Source of the DNA: Acinetobacter sp. ANC 4204
GTDB lineage: Bacteria; Pseudomonadota; Gammaproteobacteria; Pseudomonadales; Moraxellaceae
Direction: 5' to 3'
NCBI RefSeq assembly: GCF_002135205.1
Contig: NZ_NEFZ01000012.1
Location: 1 to 52,032 of the forward strand
DNA: 52,032 bases
The stretch's first letter is position 1. Each line of letters starts with the position of its first letter. A model generated the notes under the pieces. It was given only the letters and a program-made list of their open reading frames with translations. It ran no database searches and had not been told where the DNA came from. A program made the translations under genes and the position numbers. Positions 19,124-26,693 of the stretch are shown in pieces.

Positions 19124-19157
19124 AAAAAAGAGTGATCCAAACTAACGAATCACTCCT
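19124..19157 (-). terminator. Terminator of the copper operon
   Basis: On the minus strand GAGTGAT pairs with ATCACTC (19149-19155 with 19130-19136) and is followed by six T. It lies 60 bp past the copB stop. Confidence 0.75.
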
Positions 19158-19214
19158 CTTTCAGCACAAATCTGGTGCAATCTCAGATATTCACTTTAAA
19201 CCTAAACGTTCGAC

Positions 19215-20141
19215 TTAAAACTTGAAGCGAATACCCATTCCATACTGCCAACCTTTCTCTTCATCGCTTTCAGCTTGCCAAGCCGTCGCTTCATTGCCTT
19301 TGCTATATTCATAGGCAATGTCTACATAAGGCATGACTTTTTTACTGATCTCATAACGCGTCTCAAGACCGACAGCTGCACTACTAAGACCTGATTTTTT
19401 GGCATATTTAGAGTCATCACTAAAAATAATGTTCAGATCTAAATAAGGTTTAAAGATCAGCTTTTGAGTCAATAACAAGTCCCGCTCAGTTTCCAAACTA
19501 AACGCAGCATAGTTGTCTGTACCAGCATATACGTAGGCATCGGTTTCAAAGAAATACGGTGCTAAACCATGTAAGCCAAGCACCCCATCCACTTTTTCTT
19601 CCGTATCCCAGTCATGCTGTTCACGCTCCACTTTTTCAACTCGGTAACGTGCACCCGCCTGTACATCCCAAAAGTCTGAAATCATACGGCTATACAGTAC
19701 TTTGGCATCATACTCAGCCTTATGCGATTCCTGCTTATCTGCATGTAGTTTGATAAACAGCTTATTTTCATCTGTCCCGATACGAGTTTCAAACTCAGAC
19801 TTTAAACCACCATCACCGTCTTCATTCAGCAACCATTTGTTATCAACGGTGGTGACCGCATAAATTTGTGCACCGTGCTCTTTGCGGTGATCATGCGTAT
19901 GTGCTGTTGAATCATGATTTATCTGCTGCCCATGTTGTGCACTAGACTGCGGAGCAACTTGAGTTGGAATGGTCATCGCCTGATGCTGTGCATGTTGTGA
20001 CATCACAGACTCAGTGGTCATGGACATATTTTCATTTGCTTCAGCAGGCATATCATGCCCTTCATGCGCCATAGCCGCAGCACTCATCAACATTAAAGAA
20101 CTGCTCAATATGCTTTTAGAAAAAAGATTAATGGTGCGCAT
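19215..20141 (-). CDS. copB: Copper resistance protein B, outer-membrane
   Basis: CopB is an outer-membrane protein paired with the multicopper oxidase CopA. The 308-residue product starts with a Sec signal peptide (MRTINLFSKSILSSSLMLMS, AAAMA), followed by a His/Met-rich metal-binding stretch to about residue 90 (EGHDMPAE, MSQHAQHQAM, THDHRKEHG). The barrel-forming remainder has alternating strands, QAGARYRVEK, GLHGLAPYFFE, YVYAGTDNYAAFSLETERDL and a C-terminal GMGIRFKF ending in Phe. AAGGAG lies 6 bases before the ATG. Its first 14 bases overlap the preceding gene, implying translational coupling. Confidence 0.9.
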   Translation of the reverse strand: MRTINLFSKSILSSSLMLMSAAAMAHEGHDMPAEANENMSMTTESVMSQHAQHQAMTIPTQVAPQSSAQHGQQINHDSTAHTHDHRKEHGAQIYAVTTVDNKWLLNEDGDGGLKSEFETRIGTDENKLFIKLHADKQESHKAEYDAKVLYSRMISDFWDVQAGARYRVEKVEREQHDWDTEEKVDGVLGLHGLAPYFFETDAYVYAGTDNYAAFSLETERDLLLTQKLIFKPYLDLNIIFSDDSKYAKKSGLSSAAVGLETRYEISKKVMPYVDIAYEYSKGNEATAWQAESDEEKGWQYGMGIRFKF

Positions 20142-20434
20142 GATGATCTCCTTTCTGAGCCTTCGACTGCTTGCTTGGTTGAGTCTGAGCTTGCTTCTCC
20201 GATGAAGGCTGACCTACCGCATTTTTCTGTTTCAGCATCTGAGCATGCTCATCGGCACTATGCTGATGATGCTCATGTGCCATATCTTTGGACTGAGCTT
20301 GACTTGTTGATTTGGCTTTTTGTTTTTCATGCTGTGCATGAGATTCAGCAGCCATAGCAACCGAACTAAACAAGACAGTAACAGCTAAGGCAAATCCTGA
20401 AAAAAGATTAGTGGTGCGCATGTTCATCTCCTTT
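20119..20434 (-). repeat. Duplicated 36-bp gene junction in the copper operon
   Basis: The 36-bp stretches 20119-20154 and 20399-20434 differ at only three positions. Each encodes the HAHH-stop end of one gene, the ribosome binding site AAGGAG, and the MRT(T/I)NLF start of the next, with the same 14-bp gene overlap. Confidence 0.8.
20128..20421 (-). CDS. Small His-rich periplasmic protein of the copper operon
   Basis: The 97-residue product has a signal peptide (MRTTNLFSGFALAVTVLFSS, VAMAA) and a hydrophilic mature part rich in His, Gln and Lys: AHEHHQHSADEHAQML and a C-terminal GDHHAHH. There are no recognised domains. Position between copA and copB and the His content suggest periplasmic copper binding or buffering; no function is known to me. 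The ATG at 20421 is chosen because AAGGAG stands 6 bases before it; a longer reading frame to 20502 would run deep into copA. It overlaps copA and copB by 14 bp on each side. Confidence 0.75.
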   Translation of the reverse strand: MRTTNLFSGFALAVTVLFSSVAMAAESHAQHEKQKAKSTSQAQSKDMAHEHHQHSADEHAQMLKQKNAVGQPSSEKQAQTQPSKQSKAQKGDHHAHH

Positions 20435-22276
20435 TGGCTCAGCTTGAGCTGCTGTTTTTTGCCCTTGAATTGGGGTGGTGGACACTTGAGCGTCACTGAC
20501 ATTGGCCACTATCAATTTATTCATCATGCCTGAGCTCATGTGGTAAAGCAGATGACAGTGAATGGCCCATTCACCTAACTCATCTGCGGTCAGTAAAGCG
20601 GTCACTGTTTTGCCTGGTGGTACAATCAACGTGTGCTTATTCGGCATATCAACGGCAGCTTGCCCATTTTCCAGTTGCATAAACATCCCGTGCAAATGCA
20701 TCGGATGTGCCATCATGCTGTCATTGATAAATTTGATCCGAATACGCTCGCCATACTTCACTTTCAACGGTTCAGCGTCGCTAAATTTTTTCCCGTTAAT
20801 GGTCCACAAATAACGCTCCATAGTTCCGCCCAAACGAATCACCAACTCGCTCGTTGCCTCACGGGTATCTTTTTGGGGTTCTAAGGATTTGAGATCGCTA
20901 TATTGCAATGCCTTATCACCTTTAGGCGTAGAGGCATTCGCCCAACCATAAACTGGTGTAACAGTTTTCTGTACCGAACTTGCTGTCGTATTCTGTTGCG
21001 CATGACCCATCTGTGTATGGTTCATCTCAGACATGGTCTCATGATTCATCTTTGAATGATCCATTTCAGCCATCGCTTCATGATTCATATTTGAATGATC
21101 CATTTCAGCCATCGCTTCATGATTCATCTTTGAATGATCCATTTCAACCATCGCTTCATGGTTCATCTGTGAATGATCCATACCTGAATGTTCTGAGCCG
21201 TGCCCCATATCTTCCATAGTCAACAATGAACGTGGACGGGGTGCAGGCATATGTATACTCTGTGCCATTGGGGTCAACTCATTATGCAAAGTTCCAATGG
21301 CGTAGCCTGAACGGTCAATCGACTCTGCTTCAATTTGGTAATGCCCTGCTTTCGGCTCCACAATCACATCATAAGTTTCGGCCGTTCCAATCCGAAACTC
21401 ATCCACAGGAACGGGTTTAACAGGCTGACCATCTGCACTGACTACCGTCATTTTTAGATTAGGAATACGTACATCAAAAAATGACATGGCTGAGGCATTG
21501 ATAAAACGTAAACGAACTTTTTCATTTGGCTTAAACATACCTGTCCAGTTCTGTTCAGGGGTTTTGCCATTGATGAGGAAGGTGTAGCCCGTGACATCGG
21601 ACAAATCCGTTTTCAACATGCGCATTTGATTCCACATCGAACGGTCTTTCCATGCAGCTTTTAAACCATCACGTTGCACTTGCTTCCAAGTATCACCTAA
21701 GGTTTCGCGTTGATTTTGATAATACTCGGCAGAAATTTTCAGATTCTTCTGAATTTGTTCACTGCTCTGTTCATGGAAATCTGATAGCATCACCACATAG
21801 TCACGCTCGGCTTTTTCATGCTGCGCTAAAGGCTTTTTGTCTTTAGGATAAATGACCAATGCACCATACAGCCCGTCCTGTTCCTGTCCCTTCGAGTGTG
21901 CGTGGTACCAATAAGTTCCACTCTGGCGAACTTTGAACTTATAGACAAATTCGCTTTTCGGCTGAATGCCGTTAAACCCATTAAAACCCGGAACACCATC
22001 CATCAACCCAGGCAAAAGCAAACCATGCCAATGGATTGATGAGTCTTGATTTTTTAGGTTATTTTTGACGCGAATGACTGCATCATCACCCTCCTCAAAC
22101 TCAAGCAAAGGCGCTGGAAACTGCCCATTGACACTAATCCGCTTGAGCGACTTTCCCGTTAAGTTAACGGGACTTTCATCAATCACCAATTGGTACTCTT
22201 TGACTGCGGCAAAGCTCCAAGATGATGACATCAGACACACCCCAAGGATGAGGCTTTGTTTAAATTGAATAGACAT
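20408..22276 (-). CDS. copA: Periplasmic multicopper oxidase CopA
   Basis: CopA oxidises Cu(I) to Cu(II) and binds copper in the periplasm. The 622-residue protein has three cupredoxin domains. The four copper-binding motifs are HWHG (82-85), HAHS (125-128), HPMHLHG and HCHLLYHMSSGM (from residue 573), the last with the type-1 site Cys and axial Met. The signal sequence MSIQFKQSLILGVCLMSSSW lacks the twin-arginine motif usual in CopA, so Sec export is implied. Between the second and third domains are four 13-residue repeats of MDHSxMNHEAMxE. A C-terminal GDEHAHH tail is shared with the next gene. AGGA lies 7 bases before the ATG. Confidence 0.95.
   Translation of the reverse strand: MSIQFKQSLILGVCLMSSSWSFAAVKEYQLVIDESPVNLTGKSLKRISVNGQFPAPLLEFEEGDDAVIRVKNNLKNQDSSIHWHGLLLPGLMDGVPGFNGFNGIQPKSEFVYKFKVRQSGTYWYHAHSKGQEQDGLYGALVIYPKDKKPLAQHEKAERDYVVMLSDFHEQSSEQIQKNLKISAEYYQNQRETLGDTWKQVQRDGLKAAWKDRSMWNQMRMLKTDLSDVTGYTFLINGKTPEQNWTGMFKPNEKVRLRFINASAMSFFDVRIPNLKMTVVSADGQPVKPVPVDEFRIGTAETYDVIVEPKAGHYQIEAESIDRSGYAIGTLHNELTPMAQSIHMPAPRPRSLLTMEDMGHGSEHSGMDHSQMNHEAMVEMDHSKMNHEAMAEMDHSNMNHEAMAEMDHSKMNHETMSEMNHTQMGHAQQNTTASSVQKTVTPVYGWANASTPKGDKALQYSDLKSLEPQKDTREATSELVIRLGGTMERYLWTINGKKFSDAEPLKVKYGERIRIKFINDSMMAHPMHLHGMFMQLENGQAAVDMPNKHTLIVPPGKTVTALLTADELGEWAIHCHLLYHMSSGMMNKLIVANVSDAQVSTTPIQGQKTAAQAEPKGDEHAHH
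21026..21181 (-). repeat. Four tandem 39-bp repeats in copA (Met/His copper-binding repeats)
   Basis: Four 13-codon units run MDHSQMNHEAMVE, MDHSKMNHEAMAE, MDHSNMNHEAMAE, MDHSKMNHETMSE, followed by a decayed fifth unit (MNHTQMGHA). Units are nearly identical at DNA level, so copy number may vary by slippage or recombination. Confidence 0.9.
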
Positions 22277-22321
22277 GACTAAATCCTAATAATTTTAAAA
22301 ATAAAGTTTTAAAAATCAGGA

Positions 22322-22795
22322 TTAGGCTTTAGGAGGACGTAGAATTTCTTGCCAATAGCCCACTAAATGTTGAGCGTGATAGCGAAAATGCGGGGTTGAT
22401 TGTGCTACAGCAGCTTCAAGCTGAACCAATACGAGGGGTTCAACATCTAAAAGTGTCAGTGTCGTTTGGCAGTGATAATGTGCACACTCCTGACACTGAA
22501 CTTGATTGCTTTGCATTACATCCGACACATGACAGTTGCTCTTCGCTGCCATATCGGCTTGAGCCATATGCATTTGATGTCCAGAGGCTGGACTCGATGA
22601 TTTCGCTTGATGGCAGTCTGGCATGGTTTGCATGCCTGTTGCATGCGCTGAACTTTGCTCACTGGTTGCAACCTGCATACTGAGTTGCATCATTTGATGC
22701 ATCGGCGCCGCCGAAGCTTGGGCAATACCACTCCACCCCATTACCAAGGTAATGAGTAAGACAAACCAAGAATGTGACTTGAGCAATGAACGCAC
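22322..22795 (-). CDS. Secreted His/Met/Cys-rich protein at the head of the copper operon (CopL-like role)
   Basis: The 157-residue product has a signal peptide (MRSLLKSHSWFVLLITLVMG, then WSGIAQASA) and a mature region full of metal-binding residues: APMHQMMQLSMQ, TMPDCHQAK, SGHQMHMAQADM and QCQECAHYHCQTTL. I know no named domain. CopL-type proteins with Cys/His clusters head copper operons in other genera and affect their expression, but homology is not shown here. GTG at 22795 with AGGA 6 bases upstream is preferred; a TTG 51 bases further upstream would add residues before the signal peptide. copA follows 45 bp later. Confidence 0.65.
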   Translation of the reverse strand: MRSLLKSHSWFVLLITLVMGWSGIAQASAAPMHQMMQLSMQVATSEQSSAHATGMQTMPDCHQAKSSSPASGHQMHMAQADMAAKSNCHVSDVMQSNQVQCQECAHYHCQTTLTLLDVEPLVLVQLEAAVAQSTPHFRYHAQHLVGYWQEILRPPKA

Positions 22796-23056
22796 AATCA
22801 ATCCTATTAAGTCAGTGAATGGAAGGTGGTATCTAAGCACGATCAAATGTTTATCGCCAGTAAATGGCTTACATTTTTTAGCTGATTCCTTACAGGATAA
22901 GCAAAGAATGGCTTATACACAAGATTATAAATTTAAATTCAATGACTGTGAGGGTTTAGTCTCCCAGCAGACTTAAACAAGAAAGTTATTTTTTAAACAG
23001 TGCCATTTTTAAGCAAAGTTGAATAAAGCATCAGTGAAAATCAACTATTCAAGACA

Positions 23057-23083
23057 TAAAAAAGGACTTAAACGAGTCCTTTT
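23057..23083 (-). terminator. Terminator of rpe
   Basis: AAAAAGGACT and AGTCCTTTTT form an about 10-bp stem with a short loop, T-rich on the minus strand. It lies beyond the DnaA-box array, so that array is within the rpe 3' untranslated region. Confidence 0.75.
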
Positions 23084-23143
23084 TATACATTTAATGTCTA
23101 AATACTAAACCATTGCTGTGTAAACGTTTGAATATTAATCAAG

Positions 23144-23200
23144 TTATCCACGTGGTTATCAACACAGATATCCACTAGCTTACCCACAAAGTTATCCACA
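23144..23200 (+). repeat. Five DnaA-box-like 9-mers at exact 12-bp spacing
   Basis: Starts at 23144, 23156, 23168, 23180 and 23192 read TTATCCACG, TTATCAACA, ATATCCACT, TTACCCACA and TTATCCACA, all in the same orientation. The last is a perfect DnaA box, three have one mismatch and one has two. The unit behaves as a degenerate 12-bp tandem repeat. The pattern is seen; DnaA binding is inferred from the consensus. Confidence 0.7.
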
Positions 23201-23227
23201 ACCCATTATGTATTTATACCTGTGAGC

Positions 23228-23914
23228 TTAAACCTTTACCGCACCGACTTTTGCAAGCTCTGAGCGCATATCATCAATCACAGCTTTATAATCTGGTTTT
23301 CCAAAAATAGCCGAACCGGCAACAAACATATCTGCACCTGCTTCCGCAATCTCACGGATATTTGCAGGCGACACACCACCATCGACTTCTAAGCGAATAT
23401 CACGACCTGAAGCATCAATAATTTTACGTGCTTCACGGAGTTTGTCTAAAGTCATCGGAATAAATTTTTGACCGCCGAAACCTGGGTTCACACTCATCAA
23501 CAAAATTTGATCGACTTTATCCAGTACATAATCTAAATAATGGAGCGGTGTTGCTGGGTTAAAGACCAAACCTGCTTTTGCGCCACCAGATTTAATCAAC
23601 TGTAAAGAACGGTCGATATGATCAGTAGCTTCTGGGTGAAAAGTAATAATGTCCGCGCCAGCTTCCAAGAAGTCACCAATCATACGATCGACAGGTTTGA
23701 CCATCAAATGCACATCAATCGGAGCTTTGATGCCGTAATTCTTGAGGGCCTTACAGATACCCGCACCAAAAGTCAGGTTTGGCACATAGTGGTTATCCAT
23801 CACATCGAAGTGAACCACATCTGCACCTGCTGCAAGTACATGTTCAACATCTTCACCTAAACGAGCAAAGTCAGCAGATAGAATAGATGGTGCGATTAAA
23901 TAAGGCTTGGACAT
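23228..23914 (-). CDS. rpe: Ribulose-phosphate 3-epimerase
   Basis: Rpe interconverts ribulose-5-phosphate and xylulose-5-phosphate in the pentose phosphate pathway. The 228-residue TIM-barrel protein shows [34 protein letters not shown] (metal-binding His and catalytic Asp), [34 protein letters not shown] and the second catalytic Asp in [10 protein letters not shown]. The ATG at 23914 is preferred to a start seven codons upstream, as AGG stands 8 bases before it and the family begins here. It is transcribed alone from the promoter near 23950. Confidence 0.96.
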   Translation of the reverse strand: MSKPYLIAPSILSADFARLGEDVEHVLAAGADVVHFDVMDNHYVPNLTFGAGICKALKNYGIKAPIDVHLMVKPVDRMIGDFLEAGADIITFHPEATDHIDRSLQLIKSGGAKAGLVFNPATPLHYLDYVLDKVDQILLMSVNPGFGGQKFIPMTLDKLREARKIIDASGRDIRLEVDGGVSPANIREIAEAGADMFVAGSAIFGKPDYKAVIDDMRSELAKVGAVKV

Positions 23915-23949
23915 GCGTGTACCTGGCTTATACAAAAGGGAATAGAGGT

Positions 23950-23958
23950 ATTATAGCA
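23950..23958 (-). promoter_or_regulatory. Extended -10 promoter of rpe
   Basis: TGCTATAAT on the minus strand is a perfect TATAAT with the TGn extension. No -35 box of quality is placed 17 bp upstream, as is usual for extended -10 promoters. The leader would be about 30 bases. Confidence 0.6.
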
Positions 23959-23984
23959 AATTCAGCTTTTGAACTGCAGACTTG

Positions 23985-24010
23985 TCAAAAAAGAAAGCCC
24001 CAAGCTTTCT
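23985..24010 (-). terminator. Hairpin with T-run upstream of the rpe promoter
   Basis: AGAAAGC and GCTTTCT form a 7-bp stem with a 5-base loop, followed on the minus strand by TTTTTT. It sits in the divergent spacer and would block minus-strand transcription entering rpe from beyond; no minus gene ends there. Confidence 0.45.
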
Positions 24011-24093
24011 AAATTTGCAACATAGCGTTGCAACATTCAACTTTCCATTTGCGATGAAACTGCTATGTTGATAGATCAATCAACGAGGTAAAT

Positions 24094-24369
24094 ATGAAAA
24101 GTACAGCAGATATTGTCACGACAGATGCAGCTCGAATTGCAAAACGACTGGTGAATCACTGGAAACACAAATTTGATATTGAACAAGAAACAACGACATT
24201 TGGTATTATCATGCCTGAAGCACGCGTGTTATTAAGCCCTCAAGCCGAGCATTTACATGTCAGCATTGAGGCAAGTGAAGATAAACTGAGTCACTTAGAA
24301 CACGTCGTCTTAGATCATCTGATTCGTATGGGGCAACAACCACTTACAGCCACGTGGACACAAGTTTAA
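24094..24369 (+). CDS. DUF2218-family small protein
   Basis: The 91-residue product resembles DUF2218 proteins: an N-terminal TDAARIAKRLVNHWKHKFDI helix with the conserved HWxHKF, a central strand pair ending LLSPQAEHLHVSIEA, and a C-terminal helix LEHVVLDHLIRMG. Members are short cytoplasmic proteins with no established function, often met near siderophore or iron genes in other bacteria. GAGG lies 7 bases before the ATG. It stands alone between rpe and the M48 peptidase gene, which converges on it. Confidence 0.75.
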   Translation: MKSTADIVTTDAARIAKRLVNHWKHKFDIEQETTTFGIIMPEARVLLSPQAEHLHVSIEASEDKLSHLEHVVLDHLIRMGQQPLTATWTQV

Positions 24370-24392
24370 GTAAGTGGCTAAATTGAATCTGT

Positions 24393-25448
24393 TTAATCAA
24401 CGTTGTTGCTGTTGATTATAAACTGACGAATAGCTGCGATACGCTCTTGAGTCGCTGGATGACTTTGGAAAAATGAACCAATGCCACCGTCCTCCTCTTC
24501 CTTAGACTTCTCTTGTGGCTGTTTTTCTTCTTCTTCGCCACGTGCTTCGACTTCCATACGCGCTAAAAAGTTTGCCAAATGTAAGCTGGAAATATGATTT
24601 TTATCCAGCACTTGCATGGCATACAAGTCAGCATCACTTTCAAAATTACGTGAATAACTTGCACCCACCAAAGCCACAGGCAAAGTTGTAAATAAGGCCG
24701 AACTGTCTCCCGTCACCGCAATCAACAGCACACTAAAACCTAAACTGGATAAGGCTTGCTGTAGACTATGTCGCTCAACCAAATGCCCTTGTTCATGCGC
24801 TAACACCCCAATAATTTCATGATCATCTTTGGCTAAATTAACCAGTTCATCGGTCAAAATAATCGTATTGTTTGGAATAGCTAAAGCATTGGCTCCAATT
24901 TTTCCACCTGAACGAAATAAGACTTTGGCAGGCCGACCATTGGCAACAAGATCCTGATAGCTTTTTATGATTTGTTTTTGACGTAATACGGGTACAGTCG
25001 AAGGCGCCGTCATATTGAACACTTGTTCTTGTGCTTCATCTCCCAGTTGATAAATAGTGTCCTCAGGCAGTTGCATCGCAACATAATGCGCTGCGCTTGG
25101 AATGCCCCACCTTAAAATGGCGAAGATGAAAGCGGCAACAAACATCACACTAAATAAGATGAGACTTGGGGAGCGTTCTAATTTCCAAATCGAATGCTGT
25201 ACATGCTTTTTGTTCAGCTCAAACCAGTCAGGCAATGCTTGTGGAAATTCAATCCGTGCATCATCTTTCAACTCAATCACAGGTTGTATCTGCCCCAAGG
25301 CCCCAATCAACTGCATATCGGCATAATAATAACGGCGCTGCTGCTGGTTATAACAAATCAACACTGTTTCGCGGTCAATTGGAGAAATCGTCGCGGGATA
25401 CGGTTTTGAGATTTGTCCATCGTAAAAGGTGATATCTTGTTCCTGCAT
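24393..25448 (-). CDS. Membrane-anchored M48-family zinc metallopeptidase
   Basis: The 351-residue protein has an 80-residue N-terminal soluble region, a membrane segment at about 95-112, and an M48 domain with HEQGH at 218-222 and the third zinc ligand Glu270 in ESDADLYAMQVL. The catalytic unit resembles Oma1/HtpX-type periplasmic peptidases. A charged Glu/Gln/Lys-rich linker near residue 315 precedes the SHPATQERI motif typical of the family C terminus. The start is 10 bp after the stop of the DUF898 gene, so the two form an operon. A role in envelope protein quality control is inferred from the family. Confidence 0.87.
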   Translation of the reverse strand: MQEQDITFYDGQISKPYPATISPIDRETVLICYNQQQRRYYYADMQLIGALGQIQPVIELKDDARIEFPQALPDWFELNKKHVQHSIWKLERSPSLILFSVMFVAAFIFAILRWGIPSAAHYVAMQLPEDTIYQLGDEAQEQVFNMTAPSTVPVLRQKQIIKSYQDLVANGRPAKVLFRSGGKIGANALAIPNNTIILTDELVNLAKDDHEIIGVLAHEQGHLVERHSLQQALSSLGFSVLLIAVTGDSSALFTTLPVALVGASYSRNFESDADLYAMQVLDKNHISSLHLANFLARMEVEARGEEEEKQPQEKSKEEEDGGIGSFFQSHPATQERIAAIRQFIINSNNVD

Positions 25449-25458
25449 TTAAGCCTCG

Positions 25459-26568
25459 TTACAACGAAATGTCGATGTCAAAAATATCACTCAGTTCTTC
25501 AGCAATGGCATTCGGGTCATCTTGAGCCAAATTGTACATACGGTCTGGATCATTTTTTAGGGTTAAAGTTAATGACTCAATTTGATACTGATATAAACGT
25601 ACTGCGGCCCATGCCGACAACAAACCAAGCGAGAGAATTTTTAAAATCCAGTTGGTCATTACGATCCATGCATAATGCATCTGACCACAGTCCGTTTGGA
25701 AAGGACTACGCCCCAAAGTGGCTTTATTCCATGTGGTAATAAAAATTCGCGCCATCATCAGCGGCCAAATCATAAAAGCAGCAATCATATAAATCGCTGC
25801 CACAATGATCCCAAACTGGGTTGGAGAACTGCTCCCCACTTGAAGGGTGAAGACAACGAATAATCCTAAAACAAAGACGATTCCAATAAACAAAAACACC
25901 GGGACATACATGGCACGCATATAGTCAGGCCAATCGGCATGTAGCTCAAAACGTAACTGCCCCAGTTGTAAATTATCCATCGTGTATTTTTTAAAATACC
26001 AAAACAGCACTGGGAAAAAGATCCCGAGGGTAAAGATGTAAATCAAAATGCCTTTCAGCGCCAAGATATAGGCTTCTTTGGTTGTGCCTGTAAAATAAAA
26101 GCGGCTATTGCCAAATTTACTGTTTCTGGCACGAAAGCGAATAGTGGAACGTAGCAACCATGGCACCAATAAAAAAATCAGAACAAAACCAATCAGCGCT
26201 GCAGTCAGTGAAACCTTAGCCAAAGCTGAAGCACCAAAGTACACGCCCAATGCAATAATTCGACCAATTAAAATCCGTGTCGGTACTCCAGTAAAATCAA
26301 ACTTACGCGCATAAAATACAGTGTTGCCATAAAAATAGCGTAAGCGTCTAACCTTTGCCCAAGGTGCATATAAACTGAAGGTCACAATCGTGAGTAGAAT
26401 ATTCACAATCCAAATGCCAAAGTACTCTCTAGCATTACCTTTGAACTGGAAACGAAAGGTCTGACCTAAGTATGTATTAGGTTCATCCGCTGGGACGACT
26501 GGCGGAGGTGGCCAACTTGCTTCAAAAGAAGCCTCTACAGGTGGCAATGATGCCTCAGAGTTTTGCAT
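25459..26568 (-). CDS. YjgN-like DUF898 integral membrane protein
   Basis: The 369-residue product has a Pro-rich cytosolic N terminus, then six or more membrane helices. It shows the repeated YjgN pattern FRFKGNAREYFGIWIVN, TLGIFFPVLFWYFKKY and the WAKVRRLRYFYGNT motif. DUF898 proteins are of unknown function. In other genomes they occur beside M48 peptidases just as here, and the pair may act together in the inner membrane. The gene is the first of a two-gene unit. Confidence 0.85.
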   Translation of the reverse strand: MQNSEASLPPVEASFEASWPPPPVVPADEPNTYLGQTFRFQFKGNAREYFGIWIVNILLTIVTFSLYAPWAKVRRLRYFYGNTVFYARKFDFTGVPTRILIGRIIALGVYFGASALAKVSLTAALIGFVLIFLLVPWLLRSTIRFRARNSKFGNSRFYFTGTTKEAYILALKGILIYIFTLGIFFPVLFWYFKKYTMDNLQLGQLRFELHADWPDYMRAMYVPVFLFIGIVFVLGLFVVFTLQVGSSSPTQFGIIVAAIYMIAAFMIWPLMMARIFITTWNKATLGRSPFQTDCGQMHYAWIVMTNWILKILSLGLLSAWAAVRLYQYQIESLTLTLKNDPDRMYNLAQDDPNAIAEELSDIFDIDISL

Positions 26569-26693
26569 GTATACCCTATCTATTATTTTACTGTTTTATT
26601 TTTTAAGCACATCAATCAATCACCCAACCATGTTAATGCCAGTATTGGATGATTTCTAGTCAAAAATTAAGAATAAATATTACAAATCAATAT

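Larger units (their letters stand above)
22796..23227. other. 432-bp region between the copper operon and rpe
   Basis: No gene is seen. The left part should hold the copper operon promoter: TATAAT on the minus strand at 22929-22924, with no good -35 box, which suits an activator such as a CusR/CopR-type regulator. Then come the rpe terminator at 23057-23083 and the array of DnaA-box-like motifs at 23144-23200. Confidence 0.6.

Noticed and set aside
20422..20502. Upstream extension of the small copper-operon protein
   Set aside because: It would overlap copA by 95 bases and bury the signal peptide; the AAGGAG before 20421 decides the start.
20980..21219. Plus-strand frame with repeated NDPFQPSLHDS units
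   Set aside because: It is the antisense reading of the 39-bp copA repeats, so the repetition is not independent evidence for a protein.
23144..23200. CRISPR array or chromosomal oriC
   Set aside because: Repeat units are 12 bp with no spacers, so this is not CRISPR. No dnaA, dnaN or origin genes are near, so oriC is not supported; DnaA-box array is the better description.
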